Assembly: GCA_963769115.1 (NCBI GenBank)
Contig: CAVYKN010000010.1
Span: 186,001 to 250,000, forward strand
Source: DASTFY01 sp963769115
GTDB taxonomy: Bacteria; Actinomycetota; Acidimicrobiia; Acidimicrobiales; Ilumatobacteraceae
Direction: 5' to 3'
Length of the DNA stretch: 64,000 nucleotides
This document shows, piece by piece, positions 18,590-27,240 of this stretch. Position 1 is the first letter of the stretch, and every line of letters begins with the position of its first letter. The notes beneath the pieces are model-generated. The model was not told the DNA's origin and did no database searches. It worked only from the letters and a program-made list of their open reading frames with translations. A program made the translations under genes and the position numbers.

Positions 18590-19546
18590 CTACAAGGCCC
18601 GCCAGGCGAAGAACGCGTCCGAGACCTCTTTCGTCACCCTGACCCCGTGGTTGAGGCTGCTGTTCGGGTAGGTGGCGCCGTAGATGCCGTAGCCGTGCAC
18701 GGCCATGACGCACCAGCCGGCGCACTGCGAGGCGGACGAGCCCCGCTTGGTGAAGATCGGTGAGCCGCTGGTGCCGCCGTAGGTGTCGTTGGCGTAGTAG
18801 AGCCGCCGGGCCTCGGACACGCGGATCGCGTCCGTCGTCTTCCACTGCCCGAGGGGCCGGTCGCTCGCGTAGCCGTGGTTGCGGCTCTGCGTGCCGTTCA
18901 GCCCGGCGGTCTGGTACCACCAGCCGAACCATCCGGTGGTCTGCCCGACCGTGCAGGTGAGCTTCAGCGCGCCGTAGTCGTACTCGTCGCTGCCGGCGCT
19001 GATGAAGGCGTTCGTCGTGACCAGCAACCGTGCCCCGCAGGCCCCGTACGGCGCGGGGTTGGCGCGCGTCGAGTCGTATCCGGGGTACACCCGCATTGCC
19101 GCGGCGTCGTAGAACCGGCGGCTGGTTCGGTTGTAGACGCAATGACCGGACGTCACGACCGTGTTGGCGGAGATGAGGAAGCCGCTGCACCACTGGTTGC
19201 CGCTCAGGGTGATCAGCACGACCATCCGGGCCGGCTTGTTCGTCGTGTCCGACACCTTCGTGCGGTTGTCGGGGCCGAGGATGCTCTCCGCCGACGCCAG
19301 CGCGAGCGGGCCGATCGTCTCGGTCGGGGCAGGAGCAGGCGGCGGCGATGCGGCTTCGTTGCCGAAGGCGCCCTCCGTGCCCTGACGTCCGGCCGATGTG
19401 ATCGCCAACGTGCGACCGTCACTCGTCACGGTGGTGGATCCAGGTGGCGGTGTCTGGCCGGCCGCGGGTGAGGTCTGGGCGGCGAGGCCCGCGGCCACCC
19501 CGAGCATGATCGCCACCGCCGAGGCCGTGCGTGTATGAGCCCGCAT
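18590..19546 (-). CDS. Secreted trypsin-like (glutamyl endopeptidase-type) serine protease
   Basis: A signal peptide (TASAVAIMLGVAAGLAAQ) is followed by a Pro/Ala-rich propeptide-like region and a chymotrypsin-fold protease. The triad is visible: His in VVTSGHCVYN, Asp in DEYDYGALKL, Ser in YGGTSGSPIF. The size (318 residues) and the GNQWCSGFLISANTVVTSGHC pattern fit secreted bacterial V8/glutamyl-endopeptidase-like enzymes. Two Cys pairs could form disulphides outside the cell. It stands alone, converging with the peroxiredoxin gene. Cleavage specificity cannot be read from the sequence. Confidence 0.87.
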   Translation of the reverse strand: MRAHTRTASAVAIMLGVAAGLAAQTSPAAGQTPPPGSTTVTSDGRTLAITSAGRQGTEGAFGNEAASPPPAPAPTETIGPLALASAESILGPDNRTKVSDTTNKPARMVVLITLSGNQWCSGFLISANTVVTSGHCVYNRTSRRFYDAAAMRVYPGYDSTRANPAPYGACGARLLVTTNAFISAGSDEYDYGALKLTCTVGQTTGWFGWWYQTAGLNGTQSRNHGYASDRPLGQWKTTDAIRVSEARRLYYANDTYGGTSGSPIFTKRGSSASQCAGWCVMAVHGYGIYGATYPNSSLNHGVRVTKEVSDAFFAWRAL

Positions 19547-19667
19547 GGAGGCACGCTGAACCCGTGGAGACGGTTCGTCCAGCGCGAAGTTCGCTCGTTC
19601 TGGTGACGTAGCGGGTTCAGCAGCCCGATGTCACACGCCGTCGCGTGCCGACCTCCGAGCGCCGTGA

Positions 19668-21077
19668 CTACACGACGGCGGCGATGGCGTCGGCCAGCTG
19701 CCGCAGCGAGCGCACCTCGTAGACCCCCGCGCACGTCGGGCTGTACGCGGACATGGCCGAGTCGTCCGTGTTCCACTGGTCCTCGGGCTCCGGGTTCAGC
19801 CAGTAGACGCGCCGGGCCCGCTGGCACAGGCTGCGGAAGGGCGTCAGGCCGGCGGCCCGGTAGTTGGTGCGGGCGTCGCCCGTCACCAGGACCGTCGTCC
19901 TCGGTGTGACCACGTCATCGAGATGGCGGCGGCAGAACGTCTCGAAGGCCTGGCCGTAGTCACTGTGGCCGTCCCCCGCGATGAGACCCCGCCGCTCGAG
20001 GAGCCGGGCCACGTGGATGTCGTGGGTCGCCGCCTCGAAGAGGTCGGTCACCTCCACGATGCCGTCGATGAACGCGAAGCTCCGCACCCGGGCCAGCTCG
20101 TCGTGGAGTGCGTGCACGAGGGTGAAGGTGAACTGCGCGAACTCCGCCACCGACCCGGACACGTCGCAGAGCACGACCACGTCCGGTCGGTGGGGATGGC
20201 GCTTGCGCCAGGCCGGGTCGAGAGGCACGCCGCCCGTCTGGAGCGACCGCCGGGCCGTGGTGCGGGCGTCGAGGCGTCCGGTGGCCCGCTGGCGACGGCG
20301 GCGGCCGATGCGGGCCGCCAGCTGGCGGGCCAGGGGCTGCACCGTGCGCCGGAGCTCATTGAGCTCCACGGCGGACAGGGCGAGCAGATCGCGCGTCATG
20401 GGCAGCGTGTCGGCCGCGTCGGCCAGATCGCCGCGGTCCAGGCGATCGGCGATCTGGGCCGCCAGCTCCCGTCTGAAGTCCTCCAGCAGACGCGCCAGCT
20501 CGTTGCGCTGCAGCAGGAGCTCGAGCTCCGTCAGGCCCATGGCCTCGTCCCGCCGCAGCCGCTGCATCTCCGTGGTCAGCATGCGGGTGAGATCCACGGC
20601 CCGGAGCACCCGGTGGAGGAAGTAGCGCTGCGACCCGGGCTGCTCGCCGATCCCGCTGTGCAGCTCGACCGCCCGGGCGGCCAGGAAGCGCAGCTCCTCC
20701 TCGTCGCCGTCGTGGAGCGCCTCGAGGATGGCGTCGGCCAGCCCGGGCGCGGACGGTCTGTGGTCATGAGTCCGCTCGACGGGGGCCTCACGCGATGGGC
20801 CGGCGATCGGCGAAGCGCCGTCGCCGGGGGCGTGATCGTCGGACCCGGGTTCGGCGCGGAAGACGGTGGCGAAGACACGGTCGAACTGGGCGGCTCCCAG
20901 CGGCTCCTTCACCATGGCGGCGCGCAGCCCGGCCCGCAGGGCACTGCGATCGAGCAGGTCGAGGTGCTCGAGGGCCTGGCAGGCGTCGATGAGCTCGCCG
21001 GTCGACACCTGGATCCCGCTCCGCCGCAGCCGCTCGGCGAGCTGCACCACGCGGTCGAGGAGCGGCGTGCCGGTCAC
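19668..21077 (-). CDS. VWA-domain protein, CoxE-like
   Basis: The 469-residue protein has the two-part CoxE-like organisation: a helical N-terminal domain (LAERLRRSGIQVSTGELIDACQAL...) and a C-terminal von Willebrand A domain. The VWA metal-binding motif DxSxS is intact in VVVLCDVSGSVAEFAQ (~residue 270), with VLVTGDARTNYRAAG further on. Such proteins often partner a MoxR ATPase to mature metalloenzymes. No MoxR gene or CO-dehydrogenase genes are in this window, so the partner is elsewhere or the role differs. It is divergent from the following small gene. Confidence 0.83.
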   Translation of the reverse strand: MTGTPLLDRVVQLAERLRRSGIQVSTGELIDACQALEHLDLLDRSALRAGLRAAMVKEPLGAAQFDRVFATVFRAEPGSDDHAPGDGASPIAGPSREAPVERTHDHRPSAPGLADAILEALHDGDEEELRFLAARAVELHSGIGEQPGSQRYFLHRVLRAVDLTRMLTTEMQRLRRDEAMGLTELELLLQRNELARLLEDFRRELAAQIADRLDRGDLADAADTLPMTRDLLALSAVELNELRRTVQPLARQLAARIGRRRRQRATGRLDARTTARRSLQTGGVPLDPAWRKRHPHRPDVVVLCDVSGSVAEFAQFTFTLVHALHDELARVRSFAFIDGIVEVTDLFEAATHDIHVARLLERRGLIAGDGHSDYGQAFETFCRRHLDDVVTPRTTVLVTGDARTNYRAAGLTPFRSLCQRARRVYWLNPEPEDQWNTDDSAMSAYSPTCAGVYEVRSLRQLADAIAAVV

Positions 21078-21094
21078 CGCCGCTCACTGTAGGG

Positions 21095-21664
21095 ATGGGA
21101 GGATCGCGCCCGATGGTCGAGGGGGTGGAGCCGCCGTCGGGACGGCTCGTGCGGTTGGGCGTGGTCGTGCCGTCGGACGACCCCGACCGGCAGCGTCGCC
21201 TGGCCCGGATGTGCGATCTCGCCGGCGTCGACGTCCTCTGGGTCGACGACGAGCAGGTGGCCGTGGCGGTCGCCGCTGCCGTCGGCCGCGCGCAGGTGCT
21301 GGTGCGTCCGGAGGCCGACGAGCCGTGGGCGCGGACGGTCCCCGTGTCGGTCGGGCGCACGCCGGCCGAGGCCGAGGCGCGGGCGGCGTTGGATCCCTCC
21401 ATCTCGCGCTACGGCGATCTGGCCACGGTCGGGTTGTTCGGCACGCTGGAGACCGCGCAGCTCCGGGTGATCGAGCTGGCCCACGCAGGGGTGACCGACC
21501 TGCGCTGCGTGCTGCCCGACGTGCCCGACGTCCACGATGTCGTGGCGCAGCTCACCGCGGTGGTCGTCGGCTCGACCGCCACCCACCGCCCCGACGCGCC
21601 CCGCTCCGCCGATCCCGAGCCTCCGCCCTGGGCCGGCCGCCGGTCCACCCCGCCGCCGGCCTGA
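21095..21664 (+). CDS. Reduced luciferase-like (LLM-type) protein of unknown function
   Basis: The 189-residue protein begins like LLM oxidoreductases (LVRLGVVVPSDDPDRQRRLARMCDLAGVDVLWVDD) and ends like their C-terminal helix-strand unit (ISRYGDLATVGLFGTLETAQ, HAGVTDLRCVLPDVPD). The middle of the barrel is missing, so it is about half the family length. A functional flavin site looks unlikely; it may be a decayed or repurposed copy. ATG 21113 is an alternative start. It is divergent from the CoxE-like gene with 17 bp between starts. Confidence 0.55.
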   Translation: MGGSRPMVEGVEPPSGRLVRLGVVVPSDDPDRQRRLARMCDLAGVDVLWVDDEQVAVAVAAAVGRAQVLVRPEADEPWARTVPVSVGRTPAEAEARAALDPSISRYGDLATVGLFGTLETAQLRVIELAHAGVTDLRCVLPDVPDVHDVVAQLTAVVVGSTATHRPDAPRSADPEPPPWAGRRSTPPPA

Positions 21665-21686
21665 TCGATCGGCGAGGTCCCCCGAC

Positions 21687-22520
21687 CTACTGGCGGGCGA
21701 GCTGGGCGTTGATGGCCTCGGCCGTCGCCAGCAGCTCGGGCACGAACACGGTCCGCAACTCCTTCAGGCTGACCCGGCCGGCGTGGGTCGAGACGTTGAT
21801 GGCGGCCAGCGCGCAGCCCCGCCGGTTGCGCAGGACGGTGGAAGCACTGCGCACGCCGAGCTCCAGCTCCTGGTCCACCACGGCGTAGCCCAGCCGTCGA
21901 ACCTCGAGGATCGCCTCCCGGAGTGCCGACGGCTCGGTCAGCGTGTTGTCCGTCGCCGGAGCGACGGTCGTGCGGGCCAGGAAGGCGTGCAGCTCGTCGT
22001 CGGAGAGCTCGGCCAGCAGCGCCCGACCCATCGAGGTCGACGCGGCCGGCAGCCGCGACCCGAGCGAGATGGCCACGGTCATGATCCGCTTCGTCGGCAC
22101 CCGCGCCACGTAGACGATCTCGTTGTCGTCCAACACGGCCGCCGAGACGGACTCGTGGACCCGCTCCGAGAGCGCCTCCATGAACGGCTGCGCGATGTCG
22201 GGGAGCTTGAGCGACGAGACGTACGCGTACCCGAGGTCCAGCACCCTCGGGGTCAGCTCGAACGACCGTCCGTCCGTGCGCATGTAGCCGAGCGCCTCGA
22301 AGGTCAGCAGGAGCCGCCGGGCCGTGGCCCGCGTGAGATCGGTCGTCCGAGCGACCTCGGAGAGCGTCATGGACGGCCGCTCGGCCGAGAAGGCGCGCAG
22401 GACGGACAGGCCCCGCTCGAGGGACTGGACGAACTCGCTGCGCGGCGCCGCCGCCCCGTCCCGGTCGTCGTCGAGCGTCTGCTTCTCGTCCTGGGGCGCC
22501 ATTCTTGACATGCTGTGCAC
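21687..22520 (-). CDS. IclR-family regulator of the hydroquinone operon (PcaR/PcaU-like)
   Basis: The N-terminal winged helix (FVQSLERGLSVLRAFSAERPSMTLSEVARTTDLTRATARRLL, residues ~29-70) and the C-terminal effector domain (VSAAVLDDNEIVYVARVPTKRI, GRALLAEL, LEVRRLGYAVVDQELELGVRS) make this a PcaR/PcaU/PobR-type IclR protein. These regulators usually activate or repress aromatic catabolic genes in response to a pathway intermediate. It is divergent from the hydroquinone dioxygenase operon. The palindrome at 22553-22569 sits between the two starts and is its likely binding site. Starts at 22520, 22511 or 22502 are possible. Confidence 0.9.
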   Translation of the reverse strand: MHSMSRMAPQDEKQTLDDDRDGAAAPRSEFVQSLERGLSVLRAFSAERPSMTLSEVARTTDLTRATARRLLLTFEALGYMRTDGRSFELTPRVLDLGYAYVSSLKLPDIAQPFMEALSERVHESVSAAVLDDNEIVYVARVPTKRIMTVAISLGSRLPAASTSMGRALLAELSDDELHAFLARTTVAPATDNTLTEPSALREAILEVRRLGYAVVDQELELGVRSASTVLRNRRGCALAAINVSTHAGRVSLKELRTVFVPELLATAEAINAQLARQ

Positions 22521-22552
22521 CTCGCGGGGACAATGTTCTCACAGCGCACGGA

Positions 22553-22569
22553 TGTACGCAATGCGAACA
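22553..22569. promoter_or_regulatory. Candidate IclR operator, 17-bp palindrome
   Basis: TGTACGCAATGCGAACA reads as TGTnCGCAnTGCGnACA, matching its reverse complement at every position except the centre and one symmetrical pair. IclR regulators bind short palindromes of this general type between divergent promoters. It is 33 bp from the regulator start and 50 bp before the dioxygenase start. Confidence 0.65.
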
Positions 22570-22570
22570 A

Positions 22571-22593
22571 GCCCGACCGGCACTGGGTCGGGC
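22571..22593 (+). promoter_or_regulatory. Stem-loop in leader of hydroquinone operon
   Basis: GCCCGACC and GGTCGGGC form a perfect 8-bp stem with a 7-base loop, starting one base after the palindromic operator and ending 26 bases before the first start codon. It could affect mRNA stability or be part of an extended operator. No run of T follows, so it is not a classic terminator. Confidence 0.45.
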
Positions 22594-22619
22594 GTCGGAC
22601 ACGCCGGGGGTGAAGGCCG

Positions 22620-23114
22620 ATGACCAACTACGTGACCAAGTTCGGCTCGCTCGACGATTTCGAGAAGGGCAGCATCGAGATCATCGACGACGATCCGAAG
22701 CACTACGCCTTCTCCAACATCTTCGAGGTGGCCAACGCCTCCCGGCCGTGGGAGAAGGTGGCCGTCGGCAAGAACATGGACTACGTGGTCGAGGTCATCC
22801 GGGCCGAGGGCACGAGCGAGTGGCGCACGGCCGCGCACGACGAGTTCCCGCTCGTGCTCGACGGCGAGGTCACCATCGAGCTCGTCAAGCTCGACGAGCC
22901 GGCCGTCCCCGCCGACAAGAACGGCTCAGTGGCGCTCGGTGGCGAACCGGTCGGTCGCCCGATGGGTCGCCTCGTATGCCGTCGCGGCCATATGGCCCTC
23001 CTGCCCGCCAACGCCGCCTACCGCATGAGCGCCGAGCGCCCGTCGGTTGTCATCCTCCAGACCACGCTGGGCGATGACACCATCGAGCGCTGGGCCGAGA
23101 TCTGCCTGTCCTGA
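22620..23114 (+). CDS. hapC: Hydroquinone 1,2-dioxygenase, small subunit
   Basis: This 164-residue cupin-like protein (EWRTAAHDEFPLVLDGEVTIELV, RLVCRRGHMALLPANAAYRM) is followed immediately by the large subunit. The 164 + 332 residue pair matches the two-subunit Fe(II) hydroquinone dioxygenases HapC/HapD and PnpC/PnpD in size and order. The complex opens hydroquinone to 4-hydroxymuconic semialdehyde in the cytoplasm. GGGTGAAGG provides a ribosome site before ATG 22620. It is the first gene of a six-gene operon that includes the downstream pathway enzymes, which strongly supports the call. Confidence 0.88.
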   Translation: MTNYVTKFGSLDDFEKGSIEIIDDDPKHYAFSNIFEVANASRPWEKVAVGKNMDYVVEVIRAEGTSEWRTAAHDEFPLVLDGEVTIELVKLDEPAVPADKNGSVALGGEPVGRPMGRLVCRRGHMALLPANAAYRMSAERPSVVILQTTLGDDTIERWAEICLS

Positions 23115-23144
23115 AGTCCGTCCGGTCGTCGAGAAGGAGCCACC

Positions 23145-24143
23145 ATGACCACCACTGACGCCGTCGAGGTCCCCGCCGTCGAGGTCACGGCCTCCGAGCC
23201 CAACGCCGAGGGCTACCGGCAGTTCACCCTCGGCGGCTTCACGTTCTGGCGGGACGAGTTCTTCGTCCACATCACGTGGCCGACCGGCAGTCACATCCTC
23301 AGCGTCGACAACTTCCTGCGCGCCCTGCAGCGGGACGTGGCCTGGGACTTCTTCTACGGCACCGTCAACTTCGACGGCGTGTTCGGCACCGTCAACCACT
23401 ACGGCACCGTCGACATGTTCGCCGGCCGCTACAACGACGCCTACCGCAAGGCCGAGCTGGACCACGTCGAGAACTTCGAGACGCCGCTCATCCGGGAGAC
23501 CTTCAAGGCCATGCTGGCCGACTGGACGAACGAGGGCTTCGATCCCTTCGCCAGCCCCGCGGAGACCGACAAGCCGTTCGGGGTGAAGCACGGCGACAAC
23601 ATCGCCGCCGTGACGCGCCACCGCGTCACGGCCGAGCGCATGGTCGGCGTGCAGGGTGACGAGCAGATCCGCACCGACGCCACCCACACCGTCAACCGCA
23701 TGTTCGCCGACGTGTCGCAGGACGAGCCCGAGGTCCATGCCGAGCCCGGGTTCGAGAGCGAGGTGGCGGCGTTCAGCCTGTTCGCCTACCTGAGTCGGTC
23801 CGACGTCACGTGGAACCCGTCCGTCGTCTCCCAGTGCAAGGCCAGCCTCTACTGCCCGACGACCGAGGAGTACATCCTCCCGGTCATCCACGGCAACGAC
23901 CGGGTGGAGTGGTTCATCCAGCTCTCCGACGAGATCCGGTGGGAGGTCGAGGACCGCGACACCGGCAAGCCCCGGGCCAAGGTCGTGATGAAGGCGGGCG
24001 ACGTGGCCGCCATGCCGGGCGACATCCGCCACCAGGGCTACTCGCCCAAGCGGTCGATGCTGCTCGTGTGGGAGAACGCCTCGCCCGAGATCCCGGAGAT
24101 GATCCGCACCGGCAAGGCCTCCGTCTACCCAGTGGACTTCTAG
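23145..24143 (+). CDS. hapD: Hydroquinone 1,2-dioxygenase, large subunit
   Basis: The family segments FTLGGFTFWRDEFFVHITWP, ALQRDVAWDFFYGTVNFDGV and NRMFADVSQDEPEVHAEPGF are all present. The C-terminal cupin-like half carries candidate iron ligands in LPVIHGNDRVEWFIQLSDEI and GDIRHQGYSPKRSMLLVWEN. Known HapD/PnpD enzymes need Fe(II) and the small subunit for activity. The 332 residues match the family. AGAAGGAG lies 6 bases before the ATG. The 15-bp gap to the aldehyde dehydrogenase supports co-transcription. This is the signature gene for the hydroquinone pathway in this island. Confidence 0.9.
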   Translation: MTTTDAVEVPAVEVTASEPNAEGYRQFTLGGFTFWRDEFFVHITWPTGSHILSVDNFLRALQRDVAWDFFYGTVNFDGVFGTVNHYGTVDMFAGRYNDAYRKAELDHVENFETPLIRETFKAMLADWTNEGFDPFASPAETDKPFGVKHGDNIAAVTRHRVTAERMVGVQGDEQIRTDATHTVNRMFADVSQDEPEVHAEPGFESEVAAFSLFAYLSRSDVTWNPSVVSQCKASLYCPTTEEYILPVIHGNDRVEWFIQLSDEIRWEVEDRDTGKPRAKVVMKAGDVAAMPGDIRHQGYSPKRSMLLVWENASPEIPEMIRTGKASVYPVDF

Positions 24144-24158
24144 TCGGGACGCCTGCTG

Positions 24159-25628
24159 ATGGCGTACCAGAACAAGCTGTTCATCGGCGGGGAGTTCGTC
24201 GGCGGCGCCGACGGAGCGACGATCGAGGTCCTCAACCCCCACGACTGCTCTGTCCTCACGGAGATCGCGGAGGCTCGGGCGGCGGATGTCGACCGCGCCG
24301 TCGATGCCGCGGCGGCCGCGTTCCCGGCCTGGCGCCGCACCGCCGCGGCCGAGCGGGGGCGCCTGCTGCTGAGACTGGCCGACGCCATCGAGGCGAACGC
24401 CGAGGAGCTGGCCGTCCTCGAGAGCACGGACACCGGTCATCCCGTCAAGGACTCGACCGTGCTCGACGTCCCTCGCACGGCCGGCTGCTTCCGCTACTTC
24501 GGCGGCATCGCGGACAAGGTGCAGGGCGACGTGATCCCCGTCGAGCCCGGGTTCCTCAACTACGTCAACCGTGAGCCGCTCGGCGTGGTCGGCCAGATCG
24601 TGCCGTGGAACTTCCCGCTCATGTTCTGCAGTTGGAAGATGGGTCCGGCGCTGGCGGCCGGCAACACGGTCGTGCTGAAGCCGAGCGAGCTGACCCCGCT
24701 GTCCTCGCTGCGGCTGGCCGAGCTGATGGTGGAGGTCGGGTTCCCGCCCGGTGTTGTCAACATCGTCCCCGGCTACGGCCACACCGCCGGCGAGCACCTG
24801 GCCATGCACCCCGGCGTGAGCAAGATCGCCTTCACGGGCTCGACCGCGGTCGGGCGACGGATCGTCGAGTACTCCTCCGGCAACCTCAAGCGGGTGCAGC
24901 TGGAGCTGGGTGGCAAGGGCGCCAACATCGTCTTCGACGACGCCCACCTGCCTGCCGCGGTCAATGGCTCGGCGTTCGCCATCTTCCACAACCAGGGGCA
25001 GGCCTGCATCGCCGGGAGCCGGCTCATCCTCCACGAGGCCATCGCGGAGGAGTTCCTGGACCGCTTCCTGACCCTGGCCCGCTCCATCCGTCTCGGCAAC
25101 CCGCTCGACCGGGCGACGGAGATGGGGCCGCTCACCTCACCGATGCACCGCGATCGCGTCCTGTCGTTCGTCAAGGTGGCCGTCGACGAGGGCGCCGAGG
25201 TGCTCACAGGTGGGAAGGCGCCCGACGACGACGATCTGGCGCGGGGCTGCTACGTCGAGCCCACGGTCGTCCGCGCCGATCCGGCCAGCCGGGTCGGGCA
25301 GGAGGAGGTGTTCGGTCCCTTCGTGACCGTGACCACCTTCAACGACGACGACGAGGCGCTGGCCATCGCCAACGGCACCGACTACGGCCTCGGTGGTGGC
25401 CTGTGGACCAACGACCTCTCGCGGGCGCACCGCATGGCGGGCGCCATCCGGTCGGGCATGGTGTGGGTCAACTCGTACAAGCGGGTCAACCCGGGCTCGC
25501 CGTTCGGCGGCACCGGCCTCTCCGGATACGGACGGGAGATGGGGTTCGAGGCGATGCGCGAGTACACCGAAGCCAAGAGCGTGTGGATCAACGTCGACGC
25601 GCAGCTCCCGGTCTGGTACCCGCGATGA
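24159..25628 (+). CDS. Aldehyde dehydrogenase, probable 4-hydroxymuconic semialdehyde dehydrogenase
   Basis: This is a typical NAD(P)-dependent aldehyde dehydrogenase of 489 residues: GQIVPWNFPLMFCSWKMGPA, KPSELTP, FTGSTAVGRRI, the general base Glu in VQLELGGKGAN, and the nucleophile Cys in HNQGQACIAGSRL (~residue 288). Placed directly after hapC/hapD, it fits HapE/PnpE, which oxidises 4-hydroxymuconic semialdehyde to maleylacetate. Substrate assignment rests on position, not residues. Its stop overlaps the catI start (ATGA). Confidence 0.87.
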   Translation: MAYQNKLFIGGEFVGGADGATIEVLNPHDCSVLTEIAEARAADVDRAVDAAAAAFPAWRRTAAAERGRLLLRLADAIEANAEELAVLESTDTGHPVKDSTVLDVPRTAGCFRYFGGIADKVQGDVIPVEPGFLNYVNREPLGVVGQIVPWNFPLMFCSWKMGPALAAGNTVVLKPSELTPLSSLRLAELMVEVGFPPGVVNIVPGYGHTAGEHLAMHPGVSKIAFTGSTAVGRRIVEYSSGNLKRVQLELGGKGANIVFDDAHLPAAVNGSAFAIFHNQGQACIAGSRLILHEAIAEEFLDRFLTLARSIRLGNPLDRATEMGPLTSPMHRDRVLSFVKVAVDEGAEVLTGGKAPDDDDLARGCYVEPTVVRADPASRVGQEEVFGPFVTVTTFNDDDEALAIANGTDYGLGGGLWTNDLSRAHRMAGAIRSGMVWVNSYKRVNPGSPFGGTGLSGYGREMGFEAMREYTEAKSVWINVDAQLPVWYPR

Positions 25629-26500
25629 CGAAGCGGGCGCAGGTGGTGACGCTGCGCGAGGCCGTCGCCGAGCTCGTGCACGACGGTGACACGGTCGCCT
25701 TCGAGGGCTTCACCCACCTCATCCCGCACGCCGCCGGGCACGAGGTGATCCGGCAGGGCCGCACCGGTCTGACCCTGGTGCGCATGACCCCGGACATGGT
25801 CTACGACCAGCTCATCGGAGCCGGATGTGCCGCCGGGATGATCTTCTCGTGGGGCGGGAACCCTGGGGTCGGATCGCTGCACCGGTTCCGCGACGCCGTC
25901 GAGCAGGGCTGGCCCCATCCCCTCACCCTGGAGGAGCACAGCCACGCCGGCATGGCCACCCGCTACGTGGCCGGCGCGTCAGGCCTGCCGTTCGGGGTGC
26001 TGCGGGGGTACGTCGGGACGGACCTGATGGATCACACGCCGACGCTCGCGCCGATCGCCTGCCCGTTCACCGGCGAGCAGCTCACCGCGGTGCCGGCGCT
26101 CAACCCGGACGTGGCCATCATCCACGCCCAGCAGGCGGACCGCCGGGGCAACGTCCAGTTGTGGGGTCTGGTCGGCGTGCAGAAGGAGGCCGTGCTGGCG
26201 GCCCGACGCTCCATCGTGACCGTCGAGGAGCTCGTGGAGGAGCTGGTCCCGCGGCCGGACGCGGTGGTGCTCCCGTCGTGGGTGGTCGACGCCGTGTGCG
26301 AGGTGCCCGGCGGCGCCCACCCCAGCTTCGCCATCGGCTACTCGTCGCGCGACAACGCCTTCTACCGGGCCTGGGACGACATCAGCCGGGAGCGTGACTC
26401 GTTCACGGCCTGGATCGAGCGCCACGTCCTCGGCACCAGCGACTTCGTCGAGTACCAGGCCAGCGTGGGCCTGCAACCGATCGGAGCGGGACAGCCATGA
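25625..26500 (+). CDS. catI: 3-oxoadipate CoA-transferase, alpha subunit (CatI type)
   Basis: GFTHLIPHAAGHEVIRQG, MTPDMVYDQLIGAGCAAGMIF, SWGGNPGVGSLHRFRDAVE and CPFTGEQLTAVPALNPDV follow CatI, the alpha subunit that with CatJ moves CoA from succinyl-CoA to 3-oxoadipate. The length (291 residues) is right for CatI and longer than the PcaI type. Overlapping starts and stops on both sides (ALDH before, catJ after) imply coupled synthesis of the two subunits. It carries the maleylacetate branch into the beta-ketoadipate pathway. Confidence 0.92.
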   Translation: MTKRAQVVTLREAVAELVHDGDTVAFEGFTHLIPHAAGHEVIRQGRTGLTLVRMTPDMVYDQLIGAGCAAGMIFSWGGNPGVGSLHRFRDAVEQGWPHPLTLEEHSHAGMATRYVAGASGLPFGVLRGYVGTDLMDHTPTLAPIACPFTGEQLTAVPALNPDVAIIHAQQADRRGNVQLWGLVGVQKEAVLAARRSIVTVEELVEELVPRPDAVVLPSWVVDAVCEVPGGAHPSFAIGYSSRDNAFYRAWDDISRERDSFTAWIERHVLGTSDFVEYQASVGLQPIGAGQP

Positions 26501-27240
26501 CGGTCTCCGCCGACGACGTGATGATCGTGAACGCGGCTCGTTGCCTCAGCAACGACGTCGCCTGCTTCGTCGGGATCGGCCTGCCGTCGACGGCGGCCAA
26601 CCTGGCGCGGCGGCTCCACGCGCCCGACTGCGTGCTCATCTACGAGTCCGGGTGCATCGGGTCCAAGCCGACGCGCCTCCCGCTGTCGATCGGCGACGGC
26701 GAGCTGGCCGAGACGGCGGATGCCGTCGTCGCGGTGCCCGAGATCTTCGCCTACTGGTTGCAGGCGGGACGGATCGACGTCGGGTTCCTCGGGGCCGCGC
26801 AACTCGACCGCTTCGGCAACATCAACTCCACCGTCATCGGCCCGTACGAATCGCCGCGCACCCGGTTGCCGGGCGCGGGCGGAGCTCCCGAGATCGCGGC
26901 GTCGGCCGGAGAGGTCATCGTCATCATCCGCCAGAACAAGCGGGCGTTCGTGGAGCGCTGCGACTTCGTCACCTCCGTCGGGTTCGGGCGGGGACCGGGC
27001 GACCGGGAGCGGCTCGGGTTGCGGGGCGGCGGGCCGCAGATCGTCATCACGGACCTCGGCATCCTGAGGCCCGACCCGGAGACCTGCGAGCTGGTGCTGA
27101 CCGAGCTGCACCCCGGCTGCACGGCCGAGCAGGCCGTCGAGGCCACGGGCTGGCCGCTGCGGGTGGCCGACGACCTGGGCCGGACCGACGCGCCGACGGA
27201 CGGCGAGCTGGAAGCCCTGGCCGTGCTCAAGGCCGCGTGA
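26497..27240 (+). CDS. catJ: 3-oxoadipate CoA-transferase, beta subunit (CatJ type)
   Basis: CFVGIGLPSTAANLARRLH, the catalytic-glutamate segment LIYESGCIGSKPTRLPLSIG, IDVGFLGAAQLDRFGNINST and RLPGAGGAPEIAASA match CatJ. The Glu in YESG would form the glutamyl-CoA thioester intermediate. At 247 residues it is normal for the family. It overlaps catI by 4 bp, and the next start overlaps its stop by one base (TGATG), so three genes are read as a tight block. Confidence 0.92.
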   Translation: MTVSADDVMIVNAARCLSNDVACFVGIGLPSTAANLARRLHAPDCVLIYESGCIGSKPTRLPLSIGDGELAETADAVVAVPEIFAYWLQAGRIDVGFLGAAQLDRFGNINSTVIGPYESPRTRLPGAGGAPEIAASAGEVIVIIRQNKRAFVERCDFVTSVGFGRGPGDRERLGLRGGGPQIVITDLGILRPDPETCELVLTELHPGCTAEQAVEATGWPLRVADDLGRTDAPTDGELEALAVLKAA

